Source: Verrucomicrobiota bacterium (GTDB taxonomy: Bacteria > Verrucomicrobiota > Verrucomicrobiia > Opitutales > Opitutaceae). Taken from it: a DNA stretch of 64,000 bases. The stretch spans positions 1 through 64,000 of the forward strand of contig JAPLTN010000099.1 in assembly GCA_026398135.1 (NCBI GenBank). Reading direction: 5' to 3'. Numbering within the stretch: the stretch's first letter is position 1; each line of letters begins with the position of its first letter. Of this stretch, positions 1-9,808 are shown piece by piece. Under the pieces are notes generated by a model. That model was not told the origin of the DNA. It ran no database searches and saw nothing but the letters and a program-made list of their open reading frames with translations. The position numbers were made by a program, and so were the translations under genes.

Positions 1-2
1 CC

Positions 3-1205
3 TCGGCTGATTGGTTCTTATTGGGTGTGCTCAATTCCAAACCCGTTTGGAGTTGGATCACCCAAACGCTTTCTCCTCTTCGCGGCGGCTACTGGGAGTT
101 TCGCGCCCAATACCTAGAGCAACTCCCAATCCCCAGAGCCTCCGCCTCCGACCGTGAGGATGTCGGCAAGCTCGCGAAACAGGCCCAAACTCTGCACGGG
201 CGGCGCCGCGCCCTCTGCGAAAATTTCATCCGTGCTCTCGGCCTCGATCCCGCCGACAGTGGCTCGCGCAATCCCTTGGAGCAACCGTGGTCACTTGCGG
301 CCGACGACTACGCCAAACGCGCCCGCAAACAACTCCAAGGCCGTGCGCCGGACATGAAGCTCTACGAAGCGGCGCGCGACGAAACCGCCGCGCTCACCGA
401 GCAAATCGCTAAAATGGAGGCCGAAATCGACTCCCGCGTCGCCGCCCTCTACGGCCTCGACGCCGAAGACCAACGCTGGGCCGCCAAGTCCGCCCCGGTA
501 GAGGCCAAGCAAACCGTGCTTTTTGATCTTCTCGGCCGCCTCAAGGCCCGCCGCGCCCACTTCTCCCACACGGAGGTGCAGGCCGCCGTCAACGACGCCG
601 AACTTTCCCTCACCGACGAGACGCTCAACGTCTATCTCAGTGAAGCCACCAAGCAGGGCATCATCCACGATGCCGGTCGCGGCTGGTATTCGCGTCTCTC
701 CGAGCCGCTCCAGCTCGATTCGCAGCCGGTGCAAAAACTCATCCGTGCCACCCAAAAGGCGCTACCGCTCCTCGATTTCTGCGCGTGGAGCACCGCCCAG
801 CTCAACCCTTGGATGCACCATCTGCTGGCCCAGCCGGTCGTCTTCCTTTACGTGCCCCGCGAAACACTCGAATCGGTCGGCGACACCCTGCGCGCCCAAG
901 GCTGGGAAGTATCGGTCAACCCCGGTAAAAAGGAAGCCGCCCGCGATGTCCGTCCCGGCGAAAAAATGGTCGTCCTCCGCCCCTCGAACTCGAAGCAACC
1001 AAGCCCGAGTGGACACCAAGCCGCCCCCGAGCAAGTGCTGGTCGAAATGCTCCTGGAAACCGAGGCTCTCGCCCTCATGGACAGCTCTGAGGCCAAAGGC
1101 GTGCTCGTGCGTGCCACCGATGCGGGTTGGGTAAAACTGTCTGAAGTAAAACGTTTTGCGGAGTTCCGTAAGCTCGAATGGAGCGATTTTTGGCCGATTA
1201 ACTAA
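3..1205 (+). CDS. Type IIG-like R-M specificity C-terminus fused to an AbiEi-like antitoxin domain (5' end outside window)
   Basis: The frame is open to the left edge, so the N-terminal part (expected methyltransferase and nuclease domains) is missing. Residues counted from position 21 as 1: residues 1-40 contain the L-N-S-K and L-R-G-G-Y-W-E-F-x-x-Q-Y-L-E-Q-L-P-I motifs typical of the TaqI/Eco57I-like C-terminal specificity domain. A charged coiled-coil-like segment runs to about residue 155. From about residue 166 the sequence changes to an AbiEi/DUF6577-like antitoxin (H-F-S-H-T-E; D-A-G-R-G-W-Y-S; L-L-D-F-C-A-W-S-T-A-Q-L-N-P-W-M-H-H-L-L). There is no stop codon between the parts, so they form one polypeptide, although GTG at 516 could serve as an internal start for the antitoxin alone. 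The AbiEii-type toxin gene lies 47 bp downstream. The R-M assignment is from family resemblance of a fragment; the antitoxin assignment is supported by the neighbour. Confidence 0.7.
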   Translation, partial: SADWFLLGVLNSKPVWSWITQTLSPLRGGYWEFRAQYLEQLPIPRASASDREDVGKLAKQAQTLHGRRRALCENFIRALGLDPADSGSRNPLEQPWSLAADDYAKRARKQLQGRAPDMKLYEAARDETAALTEQIAKMEAEIDSRVAALYGLDAEDQRWAAKSAPVEAKQTVLFDLLGRLKARRAHFSHTEVQAAVNDAELSLTDETLNVYLSEATKQGIIHDAGRGWYSRLSEPLQLDSQPVQKLIRATQKALPLLDFCAWSTAQLNPWMHHLLAQPVVFLYVPRETLESVGDTLRAQGWEVSVNPGKKEAARDVRPGEKMVVLRPSNSKQPSPSGHQAAPEQVLVEMLLETEALALMDSSEAKGVLVRATDAGWVKLSEVKRFAEFRKLEWSDFWPIN

Positions 1206-1252
1206 CGCCACAAAATAAAATAAAGTGGCATTGATTAATTACAGCTGAATCC

Positions 1253-2356
1253 GTGTTTCCCTCCGCCGTTTACACCCGAGCCTGGGCAGACAAAGAGCGA
1301 AAAAAGCTGGGTAACTGCGACCCCGGTCTTCTGGAGAAATGCGTGCGCGCCCTGACCCTCTTGGGGCACCTCGCCGATAGCGGGCTGCCCTTCATGTTCA
1401 AAGGCGGCACCAGCATCTTGCTTCACCTGCCGGACATACGCCGTCTATCCATCGACATTGATATTGTGTCACCGGCTGGTGACGACGAATTGAACCGTGT
1501 GGTTGCCCGGATTGGCCGGATCGCCCCTTTCACCCGCAGCGAGGAAAGCGTTCGCGGCACCACCTCCGGACGGGAACCGCTGCCCCGGCGGCGGCATTTC
1601 AGGTTCTGGTTTCCCAGCGAACGGGCAAAGACCGGCGAAGATTTCATCCTGCTCGATGTCGTGCAAGAGGAGCACTGTCCGCACGTAACCGTTCAGCGCA
1701 CAATCCGCACCTCCTTCGTGACCCCGGATCGCGAGATCAGGGTCGCCTTGCCCACCGTCGAAAGCTTGCTCGGCGACAAGCTCACCGCTTTCGCCCCAAC
1801 AACAACCGGCGTGCGCCTGCGCAAAGCGGGCGGTGACGAAGGCGAAACAATGCAGGTGGCCAAGCAGCTTTTCGATGTCGGGGTTTTGTTTGAGCATGCT
1901 ACCGACTTCGCTGAGGTCGCCCGTGTATATGACGGTGTGCAGGCCCAGGAATCCGGTTACCGGGAAAACCTCCACAGCCGTGAAGCAACCCTGACCGACA
2001 CCCTGAACGCCTGCCTCGGCGTCACCGGTCAGCGGGTCAGATTAGCTCCGGCCACGGTATTTCCGGACGCTCCGCTTTTGGTGGAAGGTTTTGATCGCTT
2101 GACCGGCCACCTCACCCAACCGCGCATTGATGACAATGGCCGGCGCATCCTCGCCGCGCGGGCTGGCGTCTTGGCGGCACACCTCCGCGCTGGTCGTGCC
2201 CTCGATTTTGCCGCGATCCGTTACACCCAAACCGCAGCCCAACTGGAAACACTGCGCGCGGCCACCCTCAAGGGCCATCCCCACGCATGGCTTGACGGTA
2301 TCAAAGCCGGGAACGCCGAGGCATATCATTACTGGCACATGGGCTTAACGCTGTAA
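1253..2356 (+). CDS. AbiEii/AbiGii-type nucleotidyltransferase toxin
   Basis: A 367-residue nucleotidyltransferase of the AbiEii family, the toxin of type IV toxin-antitoxin and abortive-infection systems. The polymerase-beta-like motif is complete: F-K-G-G-T-S at residues 49-54, then S-I-D-I-D-I with D68 and D70 as presumed metal ligands. The downstream G-D-K-L-T-A-F-A-P motif (about residues 176-184) is also characteristic of the family. GTG at 1253 is the first usual start after an in-frame stop at 1232; ATT at 1238 is the only other possibility. It follows the antitoxin-domain gene in the same direction and is probably co-transcribed. By family knowledge the toxin transfers nucleotides to tRNA or another acceptor and is held in check by AbiEi; that mechanism is not visible here. 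Confidence 0.85.
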   Translation: MFPSAVYTRAWADKERKKLGNCDPGLLEKCVRALTLLGHLADSGLPFMFKGGTSILLHLPDIRRLSIDIDIVSPAGDDELNRVVARIGRIAPFTRSEESVRGTTSGREPLPRRRHFRFWFPSERAKTGEDFILLDVVQEEHCPHVTVQRTIRTSFVTPDREIRVALPTVESLLGDKLTAFAPTTTGVRLRKAGGDEGETMQVAKQLFDVGVLFEHATDFAEVARVYDGVQAQESGYRENLHSREATLTDTLNACLGVTGQRVRLAPATVFPDAPLLVEGFDRLTGHLTQPRIDDNGRRILAARAGVLAAHLRAGRALDFAAIRYTQTAAQLETLRAATLKGHPHAWLDGIKAGNAEAYHYWHMGLTL

Positions 2357-2389
2357 GGGAAAAGTTATCCGCCATGCCGACCGTCTTTA

Positions 2390-2430
2390 ATAAAACCAAC
2401 GTGTCTCCGGTTCGATTCCGGGTCTTGCAG
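2390..2430 (+). repeat. Detached tRNA 3' half, probable attachment-site remnant
   Basis: The segment reads as the last part of a tRNA: a 5-nt variable loop (2401-2405), a T-arm with stem TCCGG/CCGGG around loop TTCGATT (2406-2422), and a 7-nt acceptor strand plus discriminator. The box-B consensus GGTTCGATTCC is exact (2409-2419). No D-arm, no 5' acceptor strand and no partner for the anticodon stem lie upstream, so it is not a working gene. A tRNA 3' end directly beyond a defence cassette is the usual footprint of integration by a tyrosine recombinase. No integrase is present in the window. The remaining DNA of the 2357-2554 gap shows nothing else. Confidence 0.6.
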
Positions 2431-2554
2431 TAAACTTAAATAAACCAATTATAAAAAGCTGTTTACGGGTTTTGGGTTGGTTGCCTTGGCGAAGTGGCGA
2501 CTCGATCCGCGAGTTTGGCGTGACTCGCTGCGAAGTAGGGGCGTGAGTTGAGGC

Positions 2555-4873
2555 ATGATTTTTCTGCGTTTTCTCTGGGTTGGTCTGGCTTCAGGCGCTC
2601 TGCTGCTCGCACGCAGCGGTTTCGATACCGGCATGGGACTGGCGGATAACCGCGACATCTTCGTCTCCCGGGGTGTGACGGGTCGGGAGGTGGAGTGGAT
2701 TCGGATTCGCGCCGTGGCCGAGAGTGGCAGCGAGGGCGATCATCCTACGCGCGTCCTGGAGACTGACCGGCAGGCGCTGCGCGATCTGCGGGCAAGCGGG
2801 GTGCGCACCTGCGTGATTTTGCGCTGGGGCGACGAGGCTTGGAAGACGGGTTTCCGGGTGCGGCAACAAGGTGCGGGGGTGCGCGCACCGCTCGATCTGC
2901 GCGAGGCTTTCGAGCGCACCCGCCGGCTGGCGGCCAGCTACGGCGATTTGGTGGACGCTTGGGAAATCGATAACGAGCCCGATATTGGGTTTTTCGCCGA
3001 CAACGCCGATGTTTTTGCCGCCTATTACAAGGCGCTCGCGCTCGGTCTGGCCGCCGGGCGGGCGGAGGCCGGAGTGGCGGGCGGTCCGCCGCTGGGCAGT
3101 CAGTTAAACTACACCGCCCCGGCGCGCATCCTGATGGCCGCTCCGGGCCTGCCTCCCGGGCCGCATTTCGAGCAATTGCTGGCCAACGGCTACCTGAGCT
3201 ACACCGAGGGGTTTAACTATCACCACTATGGCTTCGCGATGGATTACGCCGGGGTGTATGCCAGTTTTAAGGACGCGATGGGGCAGTTTTCCGGGCGTTC
3301 GGAAAACCGGGATTATCCGGCCCGTCGCCTGCCGGTGTTTCTTACCGAGTGGGGCTACAGCCTGCTGGATGGTTACGAGGCGCAAACCGTGGCCGGGCGG
3401 GTGCGGCAGTGGGCGTATTTCCGCGACGTCACCACGCTGAACCACCGGTTGCGCGTGGCCGCGCCGATGGCGTTTGTCGCCATGCCTTACTACGAGCAAG
3501 GGATGAAGGAGTTTGGTTTGGTCATGCCTGCGGCGGACCAACGCGCGGCGCACTACGGATTTGCCGTCGCGGCGCGGGAGGACGCGCAGGGCATGGCGGG
3601 TAAAAGCTATTCCGCGGGCGGCATGGTGTTCCGTCCGGAGGATTTCGGCGCGACGCAGCCCGAGCCGTGGATGCGGCGGATCGGCGAGACCGGCTGGCGC
3701 GGCGAGGCTTCCCCTGCGCTCGCCTGGCTGCTCACGCACGCCACGCCCGAGGCAGACTACGCTGCGGGGCTTCGCTGGCCTTTGCGCAAACCCGCCGGCG
3801 CGGGTGAGCCCCGTCCGGCCTCGTCGGGGGCGGGCGATTGGACGGCGCGCACGCCGGCGGCTTCCCCGGTGGTGCTCGATATGGCGCCGGGCGACGATGC
3901 GCTGGCGGTTAAATCTTACCAAGGATACTGGTTGCGAACGCCGTCGGGGGACGAGGCCTGGACGGGGCAAGCAAAGCTGGTACTTTACAACTTCGCCGCC
4001 AGGGAGGCGCGTCTCCGTTTTAATTGGCCGCAAGGAATGGCTCCGCAGCAAGCGGACGAGGGGGTGTTTGAGGCAACTCTGGCGGCGGGAGAGCGCAGGG
4101 AGATTCCGGTGCGTTTCTCGGTGTCGGCGCGGGTGTTTGAGCCCAGCGCGGTTAATCTCGCGGCGGAGGTGCAGTTCGCAGGCCAGCCGGTTGCGCAGAC
4201 CACGTATTGGGCGTCGCGGTTTTACCCTTGGCCGAAGGGACTCGCCGCCAAAGACAGGAAGGATTTCACCGCATTTTCCGCCCGGGATGCTTCGGACAAT
4301 CGGGCACGGCTTTTGGGTCGTCCACTCGCCCCGGAGGAGCCTGCTTTGATCGAGCAAGGTCGCTGGCTGGTGACGCCCGGGGTGCGGGTGGAGGATACGC
4401 CAAATGGGTGGAGGATCCACCTCGACCGACTGCCTGGTGTCGGCGCTCGGCCGTCGGTGGCGGAGCTGCCCCTGCCGAAGGATTGGCGCATGCCGGTGGG
4501 CACGATGTTGAGTTACGATTATCGCCTGACGCCGCTGGAGGGGGCGCAAGAGCTGCGCAGCGATTCGACGGATGCCGGCCTGCGTCCGCTGGGAGGGCGT
4601 TTCGGCGATATGGCGGAGTCCTATATTCGCACTGAAAACGGAAATTTGTTTTCGACCGTGCCCAGGCTCATGCCGACGGAAACATGGAAGCGGTATAATC
4701 AAAACGCGGAAAACCTGACCCTGCACTTTCTCGGGCGAACCGCGCCGCCCTGGCGTTTCCTGGACAACCGGCCGGCCGCGCTGGTGTTTTTTATTCGTCC
4801 GAAGCAGTTGCCTGCGGTGTTTGAGGTACGCGATCCCCACATCGCCAGCTGGGTGAAGGCGGGGCGTGAGTAG
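2555..4873 (+). CDS. Secreted glycoside hydrolase-like protein, clan GH-A fold
   Basis: A 772-residue protein with an N-terminal hydrophobic segment (residues 3-19) that looks like a signal peptide, so it is probably exported. The region to about residue 330 resembles a (beta/alpha)8 clan GH-A hydrolase (GH5/GH39-like). A likely acid/base glutamate is E141 in W-E-I-D-N-E-P-D, and a likely nucleophile is E265 in F-L-T-E-W-G-Y-S. The rest (about 430-772) looks like beta-rich accessory domains. The substrate cannot be read from the sequence, and neighbouring genes give no polysaccharide context. The ATG at 2555 is preceded by a weak GAGG. A long reading frame on the opposite strand here is a product of high GC content. 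Confidence 0.7.
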   Translation: MIFLRFLWVGLASGALLLARSGFDTGMGLADNRDIFVSRGVTGREVEWIRIRAVAESGSEGDHPTRVLETDRQALRDLRASGVRTCVILRWGDEAWKTGFRVRQQGAGVRAPLDLREAFERTRRLAASYGDLVDAWEIDNEPDIGFFADNADVFAAYYKALALGLAAGRAEAGVAGGPPLGSQLNYTAPARILMAAPGLPPGPHFEQLLANGYLSYTEGFNYHHYGFAMDYAGVYASFKDAMGQFSGRSENRDYPARRLPVFLTEWGYSLLDGYEAQTVAGRVRQWAYFRDVTTLNHRLRVAAPMAFVAMPYYEQGMKEFGLVMPAADQRAAHYGFAVAAREDAQGMAGKSYSAGGMVFRPEDFGATQPEPWMRRIGETGWRGEASPALAWLLTHATPEADYAAGLRWPLRKPAGAGEPRPASSGAGDWTARTPAASPVVLDMAPGDDALAVKSYQGYWLRTPSGDEAWTGQAKLVLYNFAAREARLRFNWPQGMAPQQADEGVFEATLAAGERREIPVRFSVSARVFEPSAVNLAAEVQFAGQPVAQTTYWASRFYPWPKGLAAKDRKDFTAFSARDASDNRARLLGRPLAPEEPALIEQGRWLVTPGVRVEDTPNGWRIHLDRLPGVGARPSVAELPLPKDWRMPVGTMLSYDYRLTPLEGAQELRSDSTDAGLRPLGGRFGDMAESYIRTENGNLFSTVPRLMPTETWKRYNQNAENLTLHFLGRTAPPWRFLDNRPAALVFFIRPKQLPAVFEVRDPHIASWVKAGRE

Positions 4874-4899
4874 TGGGTGAGTTTCGTCAGTCGGCGAAG

Positions 4900-5217
4900 C
4901 CGGGCTTACCAAGCGGGGGGGGGCGGGGACGACGCGGGGCCAGGCACCTCGCAGGCAGGCCTGGCGACGAGTAAGCAAAGCGAAGCCGGGGGTGGCGGGG
5001 TCGGGGGCGACGGGACGGCCGGAGGCGTCGAGGTAGCGGCAGCCGAGCTCCTCGGCGGGCAGGGCATTGATGAGTTGCTCGGAAGCGCGAACGGCGTGAG
5101 AAACCGTTGTTTGAGATCGACGAGCGTGAGCGGTTCCCGGAGGTGGACGTCTTTTAAGTCATCCGGGCGATAGCGGCTGTTACGGACGAGTTCGTTGAGG
5201 ATGAAGAGGGGACTCAT
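4900..5217 (-). pseudogene. Frameshifted third gene of a nucleotidyltransferase cassette
   Basis: The gene begins at ATG 5217, overlapping the stop of the upstream nucleotidyltransferase in an ATGA arrangement, so the two were translationally coupled. Its first 41 codons look protein-like (M-S-P-L-F-I-L-N-E-L-V; L-T-L-V-D-L-K-Q-R-F-L). They then run into a low-complexity frame. Shifting by one base at about 5095 restores a sensible sequence (A-S-E-Q-L-I-N-A-L-P-A-E-E-L-G-C-R-Y-L-D; G-F-A-L-L-T-R-R-Q-A-C-L-R-G-A-W-P), pointing to a single-base deletion. The restored frame has no nearby stop, so the original C-terminus is unclear. Function unknown. Confidence 0.55.
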
Positions 5218-5768
5218 GCCGGGGTCTTTGGCGGGTGCGGCCAAGCGAGGGCACCGAGGGGGAGCCAGCCGTCGTTTAGGAATACGAGGTCGATGAAGTC
5301 GCGGATGACCATGCGGCCTGCGCCGGCGAGGATTTTATTGGTGGCAAGGTCGGCCCAATGAAGGCGATAGCCGAGGATGGGGTCGGGTTCGACCGGGAAG
5401 AAGCGGAAGGCACTATCGCGCGCCCATTCGAGTTTGATGCGTTCGCCAGTGGCGGGGTCGGCGACCCAGGCGCGGAGGAAGGTCTCGTGTTCGGTATCCC
5501 AATGCACGGCGAGACCGGCGGCGCGCAGGGTGGCCAAGTCTTGCGCGGCGAAGTCCCGAACCCTGACGGTGGGATCGTGAAAGATGTCCACATCCTCCGA
5601 ATAGCGCGGAGAGAGCGGGTCGCGGTGCAGGGCGGAGGCCTCGGCGACGTAGCTGTCGGGGTTGCGGTGTTGCGCTATGAGGCTAAAATACGCGCCTGAA
5701 ATGGATGGAGCGGCATAATTTTGCGGCGAGCAGGAAGCCGGGTTTTCCGCCGTAGAGGCGCAGGGCAC
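5214..5768 (-). CDS. Nucleotidyltransferase (AbiEii-like) of a decaying cassette
   Basis: The core from about 5690 downwards resembles small AbiEii-type nucleotidyltransferases: A-L-H-R-D followed by R-Y-S-E-D-V-D-I-F-H-D with the metal-binding D-x-D, and later K-I-L-A-G and R-D-F-I-D-L. The start is a problem. The convincing part begins exactly where the preceding gene stops, and the codon there (5678-5676) is ATA, not ATG. The only conventional in-frame starts are GTG 5768 and TTG 5804, both inside the preceding gene, and they add a tail that does not look like protein. Either an ATG mutated to ATA or an unusual start is used. The stop overlaps the next gene by 4 nt. Possibly no longer functional. 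Confidence 0.6.
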   Translation of the reverse strand: MPCASTAENPASCSPQNYAAPSISGAYFSLIAQHRNPDSYVAEASALHRDPLSPRYSEDVDIFHDPTVRVRDFAAQDLATLRAAGLAVHWDTEHETFLRAWVADPATGERIKLEWARDSAFRFFPVEPDPILGYRLHWADLATNKILAGAGRMVIRDFIDLVFLNDGWLPLGALAWPHPPKTPA

Positions 5769-5937
5769 CGCCTGTAGCGGGAAGCCGCTCCTTGGTGACC
5801 TCAATGGGTTCGGGCCAATTCCAGAAACACAGAGCGCGCCAGCGGGGAGTGGTTACGAGTTCGCGGGCGAGGCGCAGCCGCTCTTCCAAAGGAGGAAGCG
5901 TCGCAGGGGTGGTGGCGCGGGTCGCGGGAACGGGCAT
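5683..5937 (-). CDS. Small hypothetical protein, first gene of the nucleotidyltransferase cassette
   Basis: An 84-residue protein with no recognised domain. It contains a conserved-looking stretch (P-R-W-R-A-L-C-F-W-N-W-P-E-P-I-E-V and A-L-R-L-Y-G-G-K-P-G-F-L-L-A-A-K-L-C). Its stop lies five bases before the presumed start of the nucleotidyltransferase gene, so it occupies the antitoxin position of a two- or three-gene toxin-antitoxin-like cassette. The antitoxin role is inferred from position only. The next two genes of the cassette carry lesions, so the locus may be relict. Confidence 0.5.
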   Translation of the reverse strand: MPVPATRATTPATLPPLEERLRLARELVTTPRWRALCFWNWPEPIEVTKERLPATGGALRLYGGKPGFLLAAKLCRSIHFRRVF

Positions 5938-6050
5938 GGGGTGAATTTGGTCGTGAGTAGCTGGGGCTTCAATGCATGGGGTTTAGGGTGGATCCGTGAT
6001 AGAGCATGAACGCACTCGTCTGGATGTGCTGCGGTGATGCGGCGTAGTTT

Positions 6051-7085
6051 TTAGCCAAGGAGTTCGCGGATCCAGCGGCGGTGGGGGCCGGAGATCAGGA
6101 CGGTTTCCACCTCTTCGACCGGCACCCAGACGAGTTCGGCGGGCAAGGGGCTGGGCAGGGAGGCGGCGGGCAGGGCGTGGATGGGCTCGGTGAAACGGTA
6201 GCGGGTGATGCCGCGTTTGCGGGTGGCGAGATGCGGGCCGGCGGCGGCGAGGGCGGCGGGGGTGAGTCCGAGGTGTTCGGCGGAGGGTAATTCGTGTTGT
6301 CCGGCGAGACGTCGGGCGTCGGCGGCGTTGCGGTGCAACAGGAGCGCGTGATCGCCGGGGCGGCGGCACCAGGCGCGCAGTACCGTGCGGGCTTCGATGA
6401 TTTTGGCCGCGAGGCGGGGGTAGGCCTCGGGGTCGCCGGCGCGGGCGGCGGCGCAGAAGGGGCGCACCGGGCAGACGGTGCAGAGCGGGTTGTGACGGGT
6501 GCAGATCGTGGCCCCGAGCTCCATCATGGCTTGGTTGTGGTCGCCGGGTTCGGCGTGATTGAGCACGGTGCCAGCCAGCGGGGTGAGGGCTTTGCCGGCG
6601 CTGGTGGTATCGCGCCACGCGGTGGCGTCGGCGGTGAGGCGGGCGAGGATGCGGACGACGTTGCCATCGACCACGGCGGCGGTCGCGCCGAAGGAGATGC
6701 TGGTAATGGCGGCGGCGGTGTAGGGGCCGATGCCGGGGAGTTCGCGCCAGGCGGCGGGGGTGCGGGGGAGTTCCGGCAGGGCGACGAGGGCGCGGGCGAG
6801 TTTGTGCAGGTTGCGGGCGCGGGTGTAGTAGCCGAGGCCTTCCCAGAGTTTTACGACCTCGGCTTCGGAGGCGGCGGCTAGGGCGGTGAAATCCGGCAGG
6901 GCATCCATCCAGCGGGCGAAGTAGGGCAGCATGGTTTTGACCTGCGTTTGCTGGAGCATGAATTCGCTCACGACGGTGCGATAAAGCGAGGGTTCTTCGC
7001 GCCAGGGCAGACGGCGGCGCTGGGTATGATACCAAGCGAGCAGGGCGGCTTGAAAGGCGGGGGCGTCGGAGGGAAGGGCAGGCAC
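6051..7085 (-). CDS. mutY: A/G-specific adenine glycosylase MutY
   Basis: Removes adenine mispaired with 8-oxoguanine or guanine in base-excision repair. With the GTG start at 7085 the protein has 344 residues, usual for the family. Visible features: catalytic E41 in S-E-F-M-L-Q-Q-T-Q-V, helix-hairpin-helix L-P-G-I-G-P-Y-T-A-A-A-I (116-127), catalytic D140 in V-V-D-G-N-V, and a 4Fe-4S cluster motif C195-x6-C202-x2-C205-x5-C211. The C-terminal ~120 residues form the NUDIX-like 8-oxoguanine recognition domain. The frame is open upstream to 7259, but that would cross the eno terminator and overlap the eno end, so the internal GTG is preferred. It lies directly after eno on the same strand but behind a terminator. 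Confidence 0.93.
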   Translation of the reverse strand: MPALPSDAPAFQAALLAWYHTQRRRLPWREEPSLYRTVVSEFMLQQTQVKTMLPYFARWMDALPDFTALAAASEAEVVKLWEGLGYYTRARNLHKLARALVALPELPRTPAAWRELPGIGPYTAAAITSISFGATAAVVDGNVVRILARLTADATAWRDTTSAGKALTPLAGTVLNHAEPGDHNQAMMELGATICTRHNPLCTVCPVRPFCAAARAGDPEAYPRLAAKIIEARTVLRAWCRRPGDHALLLHRNAADARRLAGQHELPSAEHLGLTPAALAAAGPHLATRKRGITRYRFTEPIHALPAASLPSPLPAELVWVPVEEVETVLISGPHRRWIRELLG

Positions 7086-7120
7086 GGCGGGCAGGTAGGC
7101 GCAAGCAGGCGGGCGGGGCG

Positions 7121-7157
7121 AAAACAAAAAAGCCCCGGCCGCGGGTGCGGTCGGGGC
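7121..7157 (-). terminator. Rho-independent terminator of eno
   Basis: A 9-bp GC-rich stem (7132-7140 with 7149-7157, one G-T pair) with an 8-nt loop. Read on the minus strand it is followed by an interrupted T tract of about eleven bases, just after the eno stop codon. Confidence 0.85.
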
Positions 7158-7182
7158 CTTGAAGCTAGCCGGAACGGGTGGC

Positions 7183-8592
<1,410 letters not shown>

Positions 8593-8663
8593 CTAACGCG
8601 ACGCGGCTGCGGCGTTTTCGCCAAATTGTGCGCCGGTCCGGGGCGCCAGGCTTCGGGCGAAGC

Positions 8664-9689
8664 TCAGCCGTTTTTGGTCAAACCCAGCCAAGACCGCAGG
8701 CGTTCGCTCAGGCTGGGTGGGCCGGGTTGAACGTGTTCGGGCAACTGGCCGAGGTGGCCGCGATGGCGGGCGACTTGGAGCGGCGTGGTGCCGGCGTAGT
8801 TGCGCAGTTCGAGCAGTTCTTTGCTGAAAATGGCGGGCGGGATCTGGTCAAGGTGGCCTTCGGCGGCGGCGGCGTGCATGGGGGTGTCGCCGTAGTCGTT
8901 GCGAAGGCGCAACAGGTCGCTGGTGAGGGAAGCGCGGGGAATGGCCGCCAGTTGTCCGCTCTCGGCGGCGGCATGAATGACGGTGTAGCCGGTCTTGCTG
9001 GCGGCGCTGAGGGTGTCGTGCACGAGGTGTTCGGCCGGGATGTGATCCAGGTGGTGGGCGAGGGCGGCGGCGTGGAGCACGGTATCTCCGGCGCTGGTGC
9101 GGGTGAGCAAGGCTTGGCGGGTGAGCAGGGCGAGCGGCACTTGGGCGAGGTGGCCGTTTAGCGCGGCGGTGTGCAGGGGCGTTTCGCCGGTAAGATTAAC
9201 CAAGGCGAAGGACGCGGTGTTTTGGAAAATCGGGGGCAGCGCGTCGATCTGGCCGGTCTCGGCCGCCTCGTGAATCAAGGTGTTTCCGAGGTGGGTGCGA
9301 ATGGTGAGCAGCTCGGGGGTCAGAATGGAGTGGGAGAGTATGCTGAGATGCCCGTTGGCGGCGGCGAGGTGGTAAACCGAGAAGCCGGCATTGCTGGTGA
9401 TGGCGAGCAGGTCGTGAAGCAGGAGGCGGGGAGGTAATTCGGAGGGAGGTGAAGTAAACTCGAAGGCGCGATGCAGCGGAGTGTAACCGGCCTGGTTTCT
9501 CAGGGAGAAATTCTCCGCCTTGAACAGTTCTGGCGGGACGAGGTTGAGGCGTCCGTGGCGAGCCGCTACGTGAAGCGCGGTGTTGCCGCTGGCGTTTGGA
9601 GTCAGCCACAGCTCGGGCGAACCGAGTTCAGGCGTGTAGGGTAGATCGTCACGGTTTCGAAGTGCGGCAAGGAGCGAGGAGACGTCCAT
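8664..9689 (-). CDS. Ankyrin-repeat protein
   Basis: About 341 residues composed almost wholly of nine ankyrin repeats of 33 residues, each with the G-x-T-x-L-H-x-A-A-x-x-G-H-L pattern and a proline closing the second helix (for example G-N-T-L-I-H-E-A-A and G-D-T-P-M-H-A-A-A). The ninth repeat has Q for the conserved histidine. There is no signal peptide or membrane segment, so it is probably a cytoplasmic protein-binding scaffold. The partner is unknown. ATG 9689 is preferred over TTG 9731. The 8500-8663 gap between it and eno shows no clear element. Confidence 0.85.
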   Translation of the reverse strand: MDVSSLLAALRNRDDLPYTPELGSPELWLTPNASGNTALHVAARHGRLNLVPPELFKAENFSLRNQAGYTPLHRAFEFTSPPSELPPRLLLHDLLAITSNAGFSVYHLAAANGHLSILSHSILTPELLTIRTHLGNTLIHEAAETGQIDALPPIFQNTASFALVNLTGETPLHTAALNGHLAQVPLALLTRQALLTRTSAGDTVLHAAALAHHLDHIPAEHLVHDTLSAASKTGYTVIHAAAESGQLAAIPRASLTSDLLRLRNDYGDTPMHAAAAEGHLDQIPPAIFSKELLELRNYAGTTPLQVARHRGHLGQLPEHVQPGPPSLSERLRSWLGLTKNG

Positions 9690-9808
9690 GGTGGTGACGA
9701 ATATGTGGGCAGGACGCACAGCATGGAGCAACCACGGAAAGACTGGGTTTTATTAACCAGTGTAAAACGGTTTGCCATGGACGCGCCGCTCGCGGAGAAA
9801 GTACGCAC

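Noticed and set aside
2380-2440. A complete tRNA gene
   Set aside because: The D-arm, 5' acceptor strand and anticodon stem partner are absent; only the 3' half is present.
3104-4978. A 624-codon open frame on the minus strand opposite the glycoside hydrolase
   Set aside because: It is rich in R, P and H and reflects low stop frequency at high GC. Only its first part, where it overlaps the frameshifted cassette gene, has meaning.
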